Positions 1 through 8,339 are shown, counted from the first letter of the stretch. The stretch: DNA of 32,166 nt from Saprospiraceae bacterium (GCA_016787415.1 JAEUUT010000221.1:1-32166); one strand, 5' to 3'. Notes: generated by a model not told the origin, from the letters alone. Numbers and translations are program-made.

Positions 1-21
1 TTCTACCACCACTTGTTTTTC

Positions 22-29
22 TACCTTTG
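22..29 (+). promoter_or_regulatory. Putative −7 promoter box of the transketolase operon
   Basis: TACCTTTG matches the Bacteroidota −7 consensus TAnnTTTG and lies 31 nt before the ATG at 61. The −33 element would fall at the window edge and cannot be judged. The same box precedes many other genes here, which supports the call. Confidence 0.45.
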
Positions 30-60
30 CGCGGCATTTCACCCTATTTATTCAATTTCC

Positions 61-912
61 ATGTCTGACATTTCCCAATTGAAAGAACTTGCCACGCAGG
101 TTCGCCGCGACATTATTCGCATGGTATTCAACTGCCAGAGCGGCCACCCGGGCGGTTCGCTGGGCTGTACGGAGTTCTTTGTAGCCCTGTACGGCAACGT
201 AATGAAACACAAACCCAAACCCTTCAAAATGGAGGGCAAAGGCCAGGATATGTTCTTCCTGTCCAACGGCCACATCTCTCCCGTATGGTACAGCGTGCTG
301 GCGCGCACGGGTTATTTCGAACCGAAAGAACTGGCAACTTTCCGCAAAATCAACACGCGCCTGCAAGGCCACCCGGCTACGCATGAAGGGCTACCGGGCA
401 TTCGCATCGCTTCTGGTTCGCTGGGGCAGGGCATTTCGGCCGCTATCGGCGCCGCGTTGGCCAAACGCCTCGATGGCGACAAACGCTGGGTATTTGCCCT
501 CACTGGCGACGGCGAACTCGACGAAGGCCAGTGCTGGGAAGCCATCATGTCGGCGGCACATATGAAAGTGGACAACCTGATTGTCACGGTCGACTGGAAT
601 GGCCAGCAGATCGACGGCCCGACCTCGCAAGTGATGGATCTCGGAAATTTGCCCGCCAAATGGAAAGCCTTTGGATGGGATGTACTCATTCTGGAAAACG
701 GCAACGACCTCGAAGCCGTCATCGCTATGCTTCGCAAAGCCAAACGCCGCACCGGAAAAGGCAAGCCAGTAGTCATTCTGATGAAAACGCAAATGGGCTA
801 TGGCGTAGATTTTATGCAAGGTACCCACAAGTGGCACGGCAAAGCACCCAATCAGGAACAGTACGAACAGGCCATGGCGCAGTTGAAAGTGGCGCAGACG
901 GCTGATTTTTAA
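61..912 (+). CDS. Transketolase, N-terminal (thiamine-diphosphate binding) subunit
   Basis: The 283-residue protein is the N-terminal half of a two-gene transketolase. It moves two-carbon ketol units between sugar phosphates in the non-oxidative pentose phosphate pathway, in the cytoplasm. Visible hallmarks are the SGHPGGSLG stretch near residue 30, a GHPATHEGLPGI stretch, GSLGQGISAAIGAALA, and the thiamine-diphosphate/Mg2+ motif GDGELDEGQ followed by a DWN about 30 residues later. The ATG at 61 is chosen: the frame extends upstream to a TTG at 13, but that would run through the −7 box and add residues not typical of the family. The C-terminal subunit follows 54 nt downstream, so the two are probably co-transcribed and form one enzyme. 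1-deoxyxylulose-5-phosphate synthase is related but much longer as a single chain. Confidence 0.93.
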   Translation: MSDISQLKELATQVRRDIIRMVFNCQSGHPGGSLGCTEFFVALYGNVMKHKPKPFKMEGKGQDMFFLSNGHISPVWYSVLARTGYFEPKELATFRKINTRLQGHPATHEGLPGIRIASGSLGQGISAAIGAALAKRLDGDKRWVFALTGDGELDEGQCWEAIMSAAHMKVDNLIVTVDWNGQQIDGPTSQVMDLGNLPAKWKAFGWDVLILENGNDLEAVIAMLRKAKRRTGKGKPVVILMKTQMGYGVDFMQGTHKWHGKAPNQEQYEQAMAQLKVAQTADF

Positions 913-966
913 ACCTCGCGTCCTTTCCAGTTCGTTATTTTTTCTCCAATCAGGCATTCCAACAAC

Positions 967-1929
967 ATGAATATCAACGATATAAAATCTACCGGCACCA
1001 AAGCCACCCGCGATGGTTTCGGGCAAGGTCTGCTCGAAGCGGGCCGCAAAAACCCCAACGTCGTCGGCCTCACTGCCGACTTGCTGGAGTCGCTGCAAAT
1101 GCAGCATTTCCTGAAAGAATTTCCGGAGCGTTTTTTCCAGGTCGGTATCGCCGAAGCCAATATGATCGGCATCGCTGCCGGACTGGCAACCGCCGGAAAA
1201 ATTCCATTCACCGGCACTTTTGCCAACTTCAGCACGGGCCGCGTGTACGACCAGATTCGCCAAAGTGTGGCGTATTCGCATAAAAATGTGAAAATATGCG
1301 CTTCGCACGCCGGACTTACCCTCGGTGAAGACGGCGCCACGCACCAGATTCTGGAAGATGTGGGTATGATGCGAATGCTGCCCGGCATGACGGTCATCAA
1401 TCCTTGCGACTACCACCAGACCATGGCGGCCACTATGGCTATCGCCGAATACCACGGCCCGGTGTACCTGCGCTTCGGCCGCCCAGCCTGGCCCATGTTC
1501 ACAGAGGGCATGCCATTTAAAATCGGTAAAGCGCTGCTGCTCGGCAAAGGTACCGACGTCACTATTTTCGCTACCGGCCACCTCGTGTGGACTAGTGTGG
1601 AAGCCGCCCAGGAACTTGCCGCTCAGGGCATTTCCTGCGAAGTGATCAATATCCACACCATCAAACCGCTCGACGAAAAAGCAGTGCTCGATTCCGTCAA
1701 AAAGACACGTGCCGTGGTTGTAGCCGAAGAGCACCAACGTTTTGGCGGCCTCGGCGATGCCATCGCCAACCTGCTTGTACACAACGACCCGGTACCTATG
1801 GAATACGTGGGCGTGAAAGACTCCTTTGGCGAAAGTGGTAAGCCCAACGAACTGCTCGACAAATACGGATTGAGCAAGAAGGACGTGATTTGGGCAGTGA
1901 AGGATGTGATGGATAGGAAAAAGTCCTGA
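967..1929 (+). CDS. Transketolase, C-terminal (pyrimidine-binding) subunit
   Basis: The 320-residue partner of the preceding subunit carries the pyrimidine-binding domain and the C-terminal domain. The catalytic Glu that activates the thiamine ring is expected in VGIAEANMIGIAAGLA (about residues 59-74). The C-terminal half has the ATGHLVWTSVEAAQEL and VINIHTIKPLDE segments typical of the family. Starting at the ATG at 967 gives the usual N-terminus for split enzymes. The last codons read AAA AAG TCC TGA, so the stop lies inside a GTCCTGA repeat unit that opens the hairpin array at 1921-2076. The next gene is convergent, and the array is the only candidate terminator seen. Confidence 0.93.
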   Translation: MNINDIKSTGTKATRDGFGQGLLEAGRKNPNVVGLTADLLESLQMQHFLKEFPERFFQVGIAEANMIGIAAGLATAGKIPFTGTFANFSTGRVYDQIRQSVAYSHKNVKICASHAGLTLGEDGATHQILEDVGMMRMLPGMTVINPCDYHQTMAATMAIAEYHGPVYLRFGRPAWPMFTEGMPFKIGKALLLGKGTDVTIFATGHLVWTSVEAAQELAAQGISCEVINIHTIKPLDEKAVLDSVKKTRAVVVAEEHQRFGGLGDAIANLLVHNDPVPMEYVGVKDSFGESGKPNELLDKYGLSKKDVIWAVKDVMDRKKS

Positions 1930-2076
1930 GTCCTATTTAGTCCTGAGTCGACAGTCCTGAGTCCTAAGTCTGTAGAGTACACCTATGTACCCTTGGCGTC
2001 GTCAATAATAAATGCCAGGAATACATAGGTGTACTCTACAGACTTAGGACTCAGGACTGTCGACTCAGGACTAAAA
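1923..2076. repeat. Hairpin element A1: 54-bp perfect inverted repeat with heptamer arms
   Basis: The arms 1936-1989 and 2022-2075 are exact reverse complements over 54 nt, with a 32-nt spacer. The outer arm is made of 7-nt units of the type GTCCTGA/GTCCTAA. The inner arm carries the core GTCTGTAGAGTACACCT shared with A2 (12161-12294) and A3 (27586-27734). The units begin in the stop codon of the transketolase C subunit, and the right arm contains the last codons and stop of the convergent DUF3293-like gene. No long T-run follows the stem on either strand, so it is not a classical intrinsic terminator, but its position suggests bidirectional 3'-end formation. Confidence 0.92.
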
Positions 2077-2530
2077 CAGGTTCCCCTCCCTTCTCCCATC
2101 CCACAATAGCCAGTTGCCCAAACCTGCGCGCGATGTCTATCGCTTTCGGGAGCGGAATATCCAGGGCAAGAAAACTTTCTTCCGGAGGCCAGTCCGTATT
2201 GCTGCCTATGCCCAGTCCGCGCCGTAAAAGTCGGCAGTGCGGGTGCAATTCCAGTTCCAGCCGATAATTGTGCAGGCGATTCCACCATTCGTCCTGCCTG
2301 ACCGATTGAGGGTTCCAGGCTGTGATGAATGCATAGGACTGAATGCCGAGGTCGTCCAGTTGACGGCGCAGGATCAAAGGGTTTTCTCCGATGTGTATGA
2401 AAGCGCCCCGATCATCGAGGCGAGGCAGTTCGGTCCAGTACTGCGTATTCAGGTAATGCTCGATCAGCGTGCGGTCGAGATGCGCAGGAATATCTTGCAG
2501 GTCTTTGATGACAAGAACGTTTGAAATCAT
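2051..2530 (-). CDS. DUF3293-like protein
   Basis: This 159-residue protein resembles the DUF3293 family, small cytoplasmic proteins of unknown function. The best marker is the ITAWNPQSVRQDEWWN stretch near residue 67, followed by a RLLRRGLGIG turn and the ALDIPLPKAIDIARRFGQLAIV segment near the C-terminus. The ATG at 2530 is chosen because DUF3293-like similarity begins just after it and a −7-like box lies immediately upstream; the longer frame would run back through purC. The last residues (LSRQS) and the TGA stop are encoded by the heptamer arm of hairpin A1, so the native C-terminus seems to have been replaced or extended by repeat DNA. It is divergent from purC, with 23 nt between the start codons. 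Confidence 0.7.
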   Translation of the reverse strand: MISNVLVIKDLQDIPAHLDRTLIEHYLNTQYWTELPRLDDRGAFIHIGENPLILRRQLDDLGIQSYAFITAWNPQSVRQDEWWNRLHNYRLELELHPHCRLLRRGLGIGSNTDWPPEESFLALDIPLPKAIDIARRFGQLAIVGWEKGGEPVLVLSRQS

Positions 2531-2549
2531 GGATACAAAGGTAACTTTG
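2520..2549 (+). promoter_or_regulatory. purC promoter, with a face-to-face −7 box for the divergent gene
   Basis: On the + strand, TTTG at 2520-2523 and TAACTTTG at 2542-2549 are 18 nt apart, a good −33/−7 pair. On the − strand, TACCTTTG occupies 2543-2536 and shares two bases with the + box. The + box ends only 4 nt before the purC ATG (2554) and the − box 5 nt before the other start (2530). Transcripts would therefore be leaderless or nearly so. A clear −33 partner for the − strand box is not seen. Confidence 0.5.
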
Positions 2550-2553
2550 CCCC

Positions 2554-3492
2554 ATGACAACGATTCGTGAAACAAAGTTCCAATTACCCGGCCAGACAGC
2601 CTTTTACCGGGGAAAAGTACGCGATGTGTACACCGTCGGCGACAAACTGGTGATGGTGGCCAGCGACCGCATTTCGGCATTCGACCACATCTTGCCGCGC
2701 GCTATTCCATACAAAGGCGCCGTGTTGAACCAAATTGCCGCCCATTTCCTGTCCGCTACCCGCGATATTTGTCCGAACTGGCTCATCGATACCCCCGATC
2801 CGAATGTGGCCATCGGTCACCGCTGCGAACCTATTCGGGTGGAAATGGTGATACGGGGTTATCTGGCGGGGCATGCAGCCCGCACCTATGCTGCTGGAAT
2901 ACGCACCCTTTGCGGTGTGCCACTGCCCGAAGGAATGCGCGAAAACGATCCATTTCCGGAGCCGATTATTACGCCTACTACGAAAGCCGATGAAGGCCAC
3001 GATGAAGATATTTCCAGAGAAGACATTCTGGCGCGCGGCCTGGTAAGCCCCGAAGATTACGCCCAAATGGAGGCTTACACACGCGCCATTTTCCAGCGCG
3101 GCAGTGAAATGGCTGCCCGGCAGGGACTCATCCTGATCGATACCAAATACGAGTTTGGAAAGAAAGACGGGCAAATTTTGTTGATGGACGAAATCCACAC
3201 GCCCGACAGTTCCCGTTATTTTTATGCGGAAGGGTATGAAGAGCGCCAGCAAAAAGGCGAACGGCAGCGCCAACTCAGCAAGGAGTTTGTACGCGAATGG
3301 CTTATCGCAAATGGTTTTCAGGGAAAAGAAGGACAAACAATGCCCGACATGCCCGATGCATTTGTCGATGAAATTACCGATCGATATATCGAATTATACG
3401 AAAAAGTGACTGGCTTAAAATTTATCAAAGACAAGACCGTTGATGTTCTCAAACGCATCGAACAAAACATCCTGAAGGCATTGCAGGAATAA
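2554..3492 (+). CDS. purC: Phosphoribosylaminoimidazole-succinocarboxamide synthase (SAICAR synthetase)
   Basis: The 312-residue enzyme joins aspartate to CAIR with ATP, giving SAICAR in de novo purine synthesis. Family hallmarks are YRGKVRDVYTVGDKLVMVAS (residues 18-37) with SDRISAFD after it, the EMVIRGYLAGHAARTYAAG segment, and LILIDTKYEFG followed by LMDEIHTPDSSRY. The length fits the longer form of the family found in Bacteroidota and yeast. The ATG at 2554 keeps the usual short lead before the GKVRD motif even though the probable promoter leaves almost no leader. The next gene starts 24 nt downstream on the same strand, so the two may be co-transcribed. Confidence 0.96.
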   Translation: MTTIRETKFQLPGQTAFYRGKVRDVYTVGDKLVMVASDRISAFDHILPRAIPYKGAVLNQIAAHFLSATRDICPNWLIDTPDPNVAIGHRCEPIRVEMVIRGYLAGHAARTYAAGIRTLCGVPLPEGMRENDPFPEPIITPTTKADEGHDEDISREDILARGLVSPEDYAQMEAYTRAIFQRGSEMAARQGLILIDTKYEFGKKDGQILLMDEIHTPDSSRYFYAEGYEERQQKGERQRQLSKEFVREWLIANGFQGKEGQTMPDMPDAFVDEITDRYIELYEKVTGLKFIKDKTVDVLKRIEQNILKALQE

Positions 3493-3516
3493 CCTGAACC
3501 CGAACTTTTTTCCCGC

Positions 3517-4443
3517 ATGGCACAACTCGGCTGGGTTTATCTCGATCCTCAAGGCGGTCGGCATCGCGTCGGGTTGTACCACGGCGACAAGACGGGCCAT
3601 TTGCTTATTCACTGCAATTTGAAAGTGATTCAAGTAGATTTTGCGGTCAAAGAGTCCAAAACCTACTCATTTTTTATTGAAGATGAGTTGTGCGAACTGG
3701 CTGTCTACAAAGAAAATGGCGAGTTTTCCTACTCTTTTACCACCAATAAAAAAGTAGACACGCCGCTCAACCGGCAACGCAAAGCACTCAACAGGAAAAA
3801 CCTGAAATATGTGCTTTTGTCGGCAGCAGGGTTGGTGCTGGTCATCGCCGGCGTCACTTACGGCCTGCATCGTTTCGACAAATGGCAGGAAGGGCAGCGT
3901 TTTACAGAAAACAGCCTGCTAAGTCCCGATGCACTTACTTCGCAGGGCAAATTGGCTTCACATGGGCAGCATGCTGTTGCGCAGTTGTTTGTTCAGCAGG
4001 AAGGCAAGAAAAGAAATGTGTATTACGGCTTTGTCACAGCCGATAGCATTCGCACAACAGGGCAATTTGAGGTGCCTGCTGACGGATCGTTTTTGCTGCC
4101 TACCGGGTTCCCGCTGGCCGATCAGGATGCGTTTCGAGTGACATATTTACCCGGTAATCCGCGCGTACACAGCGTGGAATTCAATGTCCCCACCCGCGCT
4201 ACCGTTACCCGCTACCTCCAACTGGCTCAAACCATCGAACAGCAGACCCATCCGCAGGATACGCCTGAGCATATTGCCTGTGTCGTACTTACTGTAGCGG
4301 AAAAAGGTAACTGGCCTGCATTGGCAAATTTCATTTTTCAGAGCAAAACGCCGGAAGAAAACCCGCGCTACAACCACGATACTTACCTGAAAATGCTGCG
4401 TGAACCGGCGATGGAAGCGCTGCTGAAGAGGGAATGTTTGTAA
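3517..4443 (+). CDS. Unknown single-pass membrane protein
   Basis: I do not recognise a named family. The 308-residue protein has an N-terminal domain of about 80 residues rich in β-strand (YLDPQGGRHRVGLYHGDKTGHLL and SYSFTTNKK are visible), then a basic linker and one hydrophobic segment at about residues 97-117, then about 190 extracytoplasmic residues without cysteines except near the end. No signal peptide precedes the N-terminal domain, so the likely topology is N-in, C-out. It follows purC by 24 nt but shows no link to purine synthesis. Its stop codon abuts hairpin element C. It is likely a real gene given the codon use and the spacing. Confidence 0.75.
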   Translation: MAQLGWVYLDPQGGRHRVGLYHGDKTGHLLIHCNLKVIQVDFAVKESKTYSFFIEDELCELAVYKENGEFSYSFTTNKKVDTPLNRQRKALNRKNLKYVLLSAAGLVLVIAGVTYGLHRFDKWQEGQRFTENSLLSPDALTSQGKLASHGQHAVAQLFVQQEGKKRNVYYGFVTADSIRTTGQFEVPADGSFLLPTGFPLADQDAFRVTYLPGNPRVHSVEFNVPTRATVTRYLQLAQTIEQQTHPQDTPEHIACVVLTVAEKGNWPALANFIFQSKTPEENPRYNHDTYLKMLREPAMEALLKRECL

Positions 4444-4449
4444 CACGGG

Positions 4450-4582
4450 AACACGGATTGCACGGATGTGAGACGGATTTACACGGATTGTATTGGTGAC
4501 AATGAGGCATTGGTAGTAACGCCAGCCTCCAAACCACCCATACAATCCGTGTAAATCCGTCTTTTCCGTGCAATCCGTGTTA
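4450..4582. repeat. Hairpin element C (CACGGATT-type inverted repeat)
   Basis: The left arm (about 4450-4496) consists of spaced CACGGATTG/ACGGATTTA units, and the right arm (about 4537-4582) is its reverse complement with a short gap in the middle. The spacer is about 40 nt. The element fills the whole gap between two convergent genes, starting just after one stop codon and ending 2 nt before the other. Units of this CGGATTTACACGG type are, from general knowledge, common intergenic repeats in several environmental phyla. Confidence 0.85.
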
Positions 4583-4583
4583 C

Positions 4584-7500
4584 TTACTCAAACTTCACAA
4601 TCCGGCTCGCGCTTGCGCTACCCGTCGCGTTGCTCACCGTAATTTCAATTTTATTGTCGCCTTTTCTCAGCACCGACACCCAGGTTACCTTGGCGGTATT
4701 GGCATCGAACGTAAAGTCGGTGACGGCTGCGTCGTTTACTTTGATGGAAATCTGGTTGCGTGCATCGATGTAGCGCACATTGGCTACCACTGCCGTCCGG
4801 CCTTCATTCGGGTTGAAAGGGCTGACGGTAGGCTGCGATGCCGATTCGATGGTCACTTCCGGTTTGGGAATCGTAGGTTTGGATTTGTACACGATTTCCG
4901 TTTGGGCCGAAGCCGAACCGCCGGAGTTGTTGGCCTCAATCAGTACAATATTGTTGCCTTCCTTGAGTGTTAGCGCCGCTGTAACGGTGGTACCTCGCGG
5001 GTTGTAGTCGAAGTTTCTGATCTCCTGGCCGTTCAGTTTTAGTTTGATCTGCGACTTGTCGGTCACGTTTTTGGCAGTGGCCCGGATGGAGTAACTCGCC
5101 TCTGCAACGCTTGTACCACTGCGTTTGGGCGTTACAAATTCGACGACAGGTTTGGGTGTAACCGGATCGGTAGACTGCGATTGTGCCTGCAACTGCACAC
5201 TGGCGCTGGCCTCGTCGGAGCCATCTGCGGTGGTGGCTTTTACTACAAATGTGTTGGAGCCGGTTTTCAGCGTCACGTTGGCCGATAGGTTACCGCCGCG
5301 GTCGAGGGTGAAATTGCTGATCACCCCGTCGTTTAGTTTTACCTGCACCTGGTTGTTGCTGAATACATTTTCCACCTTGGCTGTCAGTGTGAAAGCAGGT
5401 TTGTCGGTGATGGTACGCATACCTTTCGGATTGCTGATGGTAACCACAGGCGGTTTGGCCTTGATAAAACGCACTGCAACGCTTGCCTCGTCGGAACCTG
5501 CATCTGTACGCGCACTCACCCGAATGGTGTTGTTGCCTTCCACGTAGTTCACTTTTGCGCTGACCTGTTTGCGTTTCGGGTCGAAACTAAATGGAACATT
5601 GCTGCCGTTGAGCGATACCGTTACATCATTTTTGTTGTCGACATTTTCCAGTGCAGCCGTTACCTGTCCTTGCGCCGTGCGGGTTTCCGAATTGTTGGCC
5701 GGCTCAGTAATGGTCACTTTCGGCGGCTTGGGCGCCAGGTAATTCAGTTGTACCGATGCCTGGGCGCTTCCTGCATTGTTGCGCACCGAAATGCTTACGC
5801 TGTTTTTCCCTTCCTGAAGGGTCAGTTCTGCAGATACGGCGCCACTCCCTGCATCAAAATTGAAAGGAATGGTGCGGCGATTTACTTCGAGCGTAATATC
5901 GTTGCGCGAGCCGACGAAGCGGGTATTTGCCTTAAAGGATGTGGTAGCCTGGCGGAAAGTAGCGCCATCGCGCGGGTCGGCGATGGTCACTTCCGGTTTT
6001 TGCTGCACCACATTTCTGATGATCGTGGCAGAGGCTTCTCCTTCGCCATAGCGGTTGCGCGCCCGGATGGTGATGCTGTTGTTGCCGGTAATCAGGCTCA
6101 GGTCGGCAGAAAGTACGCGCGAACGAGTATCGAAACTGACATTGCGCAGCACGTTTCCATTCAAATAAACGGTGATGTCGTCGCGATTATCCACTTCTTC
6201 CACGGTCGCTTTCAAAGCGTAGGTGGCTTGTGTAACAGTTTCCGTGGCATTTCTTGGTTGTGTAATGCGTACCACGGGGCGTTTGCCCTGTGGTGTGGGC
6301 GGCGGCGGCGGCGGCGGCGTGTAACGTTCGTAAATAATTTCTACCTCGTCGGAAGCGCGGCCGCCGGGCGTATTGGCTTCCACACGCACGCTGTTGCGGC
6401 CTTCGCGCAGGCGTACATTGGCTTCCAGCCCTTCTGCCAGGGTAAAACGGGCATCCGAGCCATTTACATACAGGCGTATGTCGCGGGAGTCGCTCACGTT
6501 GCGCACTTGCGCCACGATACGCGCATTGTCGTAACTGGTGGTGAAAGGCGAGCGTGAAGGTTCTACAATGCGCACTTCCGGGCGCAACGGAGCAGGCGGT
6601 GGCGGAGGAGTGACCGGTGGCGGTGGTGGCGTGTAGCGATCTTCGAGCACGATAACCACCGTTTCTTCATCGCGACCGGCGGGGTTGCTGGCTACAATGC
6701 GGGCTTCGTTGCGGCCCGGGCGCAGGCGCAGATCGGCCGACAGGCGGCCTTTTTCAAAGGTAAATGCCTGGTTGCTGCCATTCAGATAACACTGCACATC
6801 GCTGTAAGCATACACATTTTGAATGCGGGCACGCAGGTTTTCATTGGCATAACTGGTCACGTAAGGGTTGGAGCCCGGATTGATAATATCGATTTTCGGG
6901 GCAGCAATACGGCGTTCGTGCGGCGCTATGTCCCAGCGAAAATGCAGGTTGGTGTAGTGCTGCCAGTCGTTGTTGTCGGACAGGGAATTGTTGTTGGTCC
7001 ATTGTTGGCCGTCGAGGATGTCGGTGCGGCTGAATGTTATTTTATGACCGATCCCTATGACAAAACGCGGCGCCACCTGAAACCCGAGTTCAATTCCCGC
7101 ACCAGGCATAAGGCCCGCCTTGATCGAACGATCTGTAAATCCGTCGGCGGGGCTTTCATACGTGCCGTCGCGCAGGTCTTTGAGGCTGGACAGAACGGAA
7201 CCTTTCGATTCCGAAGCATTGATACCAAGATAATCATATGTATCTGCGCCATTGAGTTGGTCGGTACTCGTTTTGTATAAATCCAGCCCAACTCCGCCAA
7301 ACAGCGAAAGCACTACACCCGTGCGTTCGCGCAGGCGATTGAACGTGAGCACGCCTTCGAGGCCCAGTTCGCCCATGGAGTGGCGGTAATTTTGAAATAC
7401 AAAAGAGGAGTCGTTGGGGGCGCTCTTGTCTAACAGATAATCCAGATCGGGGGAGTAGTTGCCATTCAGGACGTCATTGCGCTGGATACCGTAGGAGCGT

Positions 7501-7781
7501 TTGTAATCCAGCCCGTAGGTGCGCGTAAACAAGCCTCGGCCACGCAGGTCGAAAGAAAATGTGCCACCGGGCCGATACCACAGGTTTTTACCGAGCGTCA
7601 GTCCGGCGCCCCAGCCGTTCAGGGTTGAGCGTACATCGGCGCTTTGATAAGCGAAACCGCCGTCGATGCCGAAAGTCCACCAGCCGCGTTCGCGCGAAGA
7701 AAAGTAGGATGCATTTTGCGCGCCGAGTTGGAAAAAACCGAGGGCAAATAAACAGTACAGGGTTATGTGTTTTATGTTCAT
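4584..7781 (-). CDS. Secreted outer-membrane-type protein with eight Ig-like repeats
   Basis: The 1065-residue protein starts with a Sec signal peptide (residues 1 to about 21, ending LGAQNA). Residues about 25-330 alternate aromatic and glycine-rich strands (GWWTFGIDGGFAYQ, GAGLTLGKNLWY, GIGHKITFSRTD), which resembles a Bacteroidota β-barrel or PorT-like domain. Eight tandem repeats of about 90-100 residues follow. Each opens with a P-x-V-x-I-x-x-P motif, contains a V-x-L-N-G strand, and ends with EGxNxxxVxAxNxxGxAxA. The first repeats are linked by proline runs (TPPPPP). The ATG at 7781 is chosen because upstream codons are hairpin DNA. No sorting domain is seen after the last repeat. Likely surface role: adhesion or scaffold. 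The family name is not certain. Confidence 0.8.
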   Translation of the reverse strand: MNIKHITLYCLFALGFFQLGAQNASYFSSRERGWWTFGIDGGFAYQSADVRSTLNGWGAGLTLGKNLWYRPGGTFSFDLRGRGLFTRTYGLDYKRSYGIQRNDVLNGNYSPDLDYLLDKSAPNDSSFVFQNYRHSMGELGLEGVLTFNRLRERTGVVLSLFGGVGLDLYKTSTDQLNGADTYDYLGINASESKGSVLSSLKDLRDGTYESPADGFTDRSIKAGLMPGAGIELGFQVAPRFVIGIGHKITFSRTDILDGQQWTNNNSLSDNNDWQHYTNLHFRWDIAPHERRIAAPKIDIINPGSNPYVTSYANENLRARIQNVYAYSDVQCYLNGSNQAFTFEKGRLSADLRLRPGRNEARIVASNPAGRDEETVVIVLEDRYTPPPPPVTPPPPPAPLRPEVRIVEPSRSPFTTSYDNARIVAQVRNVSDSRDIRLYVNGSDARFTLAEGLEANVRLREGRNSVRVEANTPGGRASDEVEIIYERYTPPPPPPPTPQGKRPVVRITQPRNATETVTQATYALKATVEEVDNRDDITVYLNGNVLRNVSFDTRSRVLSADLSLITGNNSITIRARNRYGEGEASATIIRNVVQQKPEVTIADPRDGATFRQATTSFKANTRFVGSRNDITLEVNRRTIPFNFDAGSGAVSAELTLQEGKNSVSISVRNNAGSAQASVQLNYLAPKPPKVTITEPANNSETRTAQGQVTAALENVDNKNDVTVSLNGSNVPFSFDPKRKQVSAKVNYVEGNNTIRVSARTDAGSDEASVAVRFIKAKPPVVTISNPKGMRTITDKPAFTLTAKVENVFSNNQVQVKLNDGVISNFTLDRGGNLSANVTLKTGSNTFVVKATTADGSDEASASVQLQAQSQSTDPVTPKPVVEFVTPKRSGTSVAEASYSIRATAKNVTDKSQIKLKLNGQEIRNFDYNPRGTTVTAALTLKEGNNIVLIEANNSGGSASAQTEIVYKSKPTIPKPEVTIESASQPTVSPFNPNEGRTAVVANVRYIDARNQISIKVNDAAVTDFTFDANTAKVTWVSVLRKGDNKIEITVSNATGSASASRIVKFE

Positions 7782-7804
7782 AAGGCAATGTTTTTTTGTT
7801 AGGG

Positions 7805-8011
7805 TTGATGGGGGGATGGAGGGTTGAATCAGGATTAGTAGGATTTTAAGGATTAGAAGGATGCCCAACAAGATGTCGAAATTCCAATAATTAATCCCAA
7901 TTGATTCAGAAGGCATATTTTCAGTCCAATCTTATTAATTTCGACATCTCGTTGGGCATCCTTCTAATCCTTAAAATCCTACTAAACCTGATTCAACCCT
8001 CCCCCCATCAA
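7805..8011. repeat. Hairpin element B1 (GGATT-type palindrome with conserved 53-nt loop)
   Basis: The core arms 7824-7883 and 7937-7996 are 60 nt each and pair with only two mismatches. Outside them a G-rich segment (left) pairs with a C-rich segment (right), carrying the palindrome to about 7805-8011. The arms contain about four 9-nt units of the type ATCCTnnnn. The 53-nt loop is about 83% identical (44/53) to the reverse complement of the loop of B3 at 32054-32106, so B1 and B3 are copies in opposite orientation. It lies between divergent genes, 23 nt upstream of the start of the Ig-repeat protein, so it must be in that gene's leader or promoter. Confidence 0.9.
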
Positions 8012-8298
8012 TTCCCCAGCAAGATTCGGTATTTCACAGATAATCTGAAAGGGGATGGCCCAATCAAACATATTAAAATTTTAACACAACTAAGTTTTTT
8101 TGTTGCATGATGGGCGCTTTTGACTGGGCATTACCCTTGTTGGTCACGCTTTGACGGGCGTTTTCCGGGCGTTTAAATTTTGTTGAGGATGGTTAATGAA
8201 AAGTTCTGCGCGGCGCATTTTTAACGGAAATTTGTCATCAACCCACCCTTCTCAATACTCTGTTTGAGCAAATGCGCATGAATGAGCGCCCGTTTCCG

Positions 8299-8306
8299 TA
8301 CCTTTG
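8299..8306 (+). promoter_or_regulatory. Putative −7 box for the aldehyde dehydrogenase
   Basis: TACCTTTG ends 33 nt before the ATG at 8340. No convincing −33 TTG is seen at the right distance. Between hairpin B1 and this box (8012-8298) I see no gene, only GC-mixed non-coding sequence. Confidence 0.4.
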
Positions 8307-8339
8307 CGCCGCTTTTTATCAGCCAAACGTCTTAGACAA

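Noticed and set aside
391..1782. 463-codon open frame antisense to both transketolase genes
   Set aside because: It is a by-product of GC-rich third positions in the real genes: low-complexity composition, no recognisable domain, and it spans the gap between two well-supported genes.
7901..8110. Short open frames beginning in the B1 and B3 loops and giving nearly the same peptide in both copies
   Set aside because: The similarity follows from the shared repeat DNA. The starts are TTG, several codon differences change the residue, and the reading continues through palindromic 9-nt units, so coding is unlikely.
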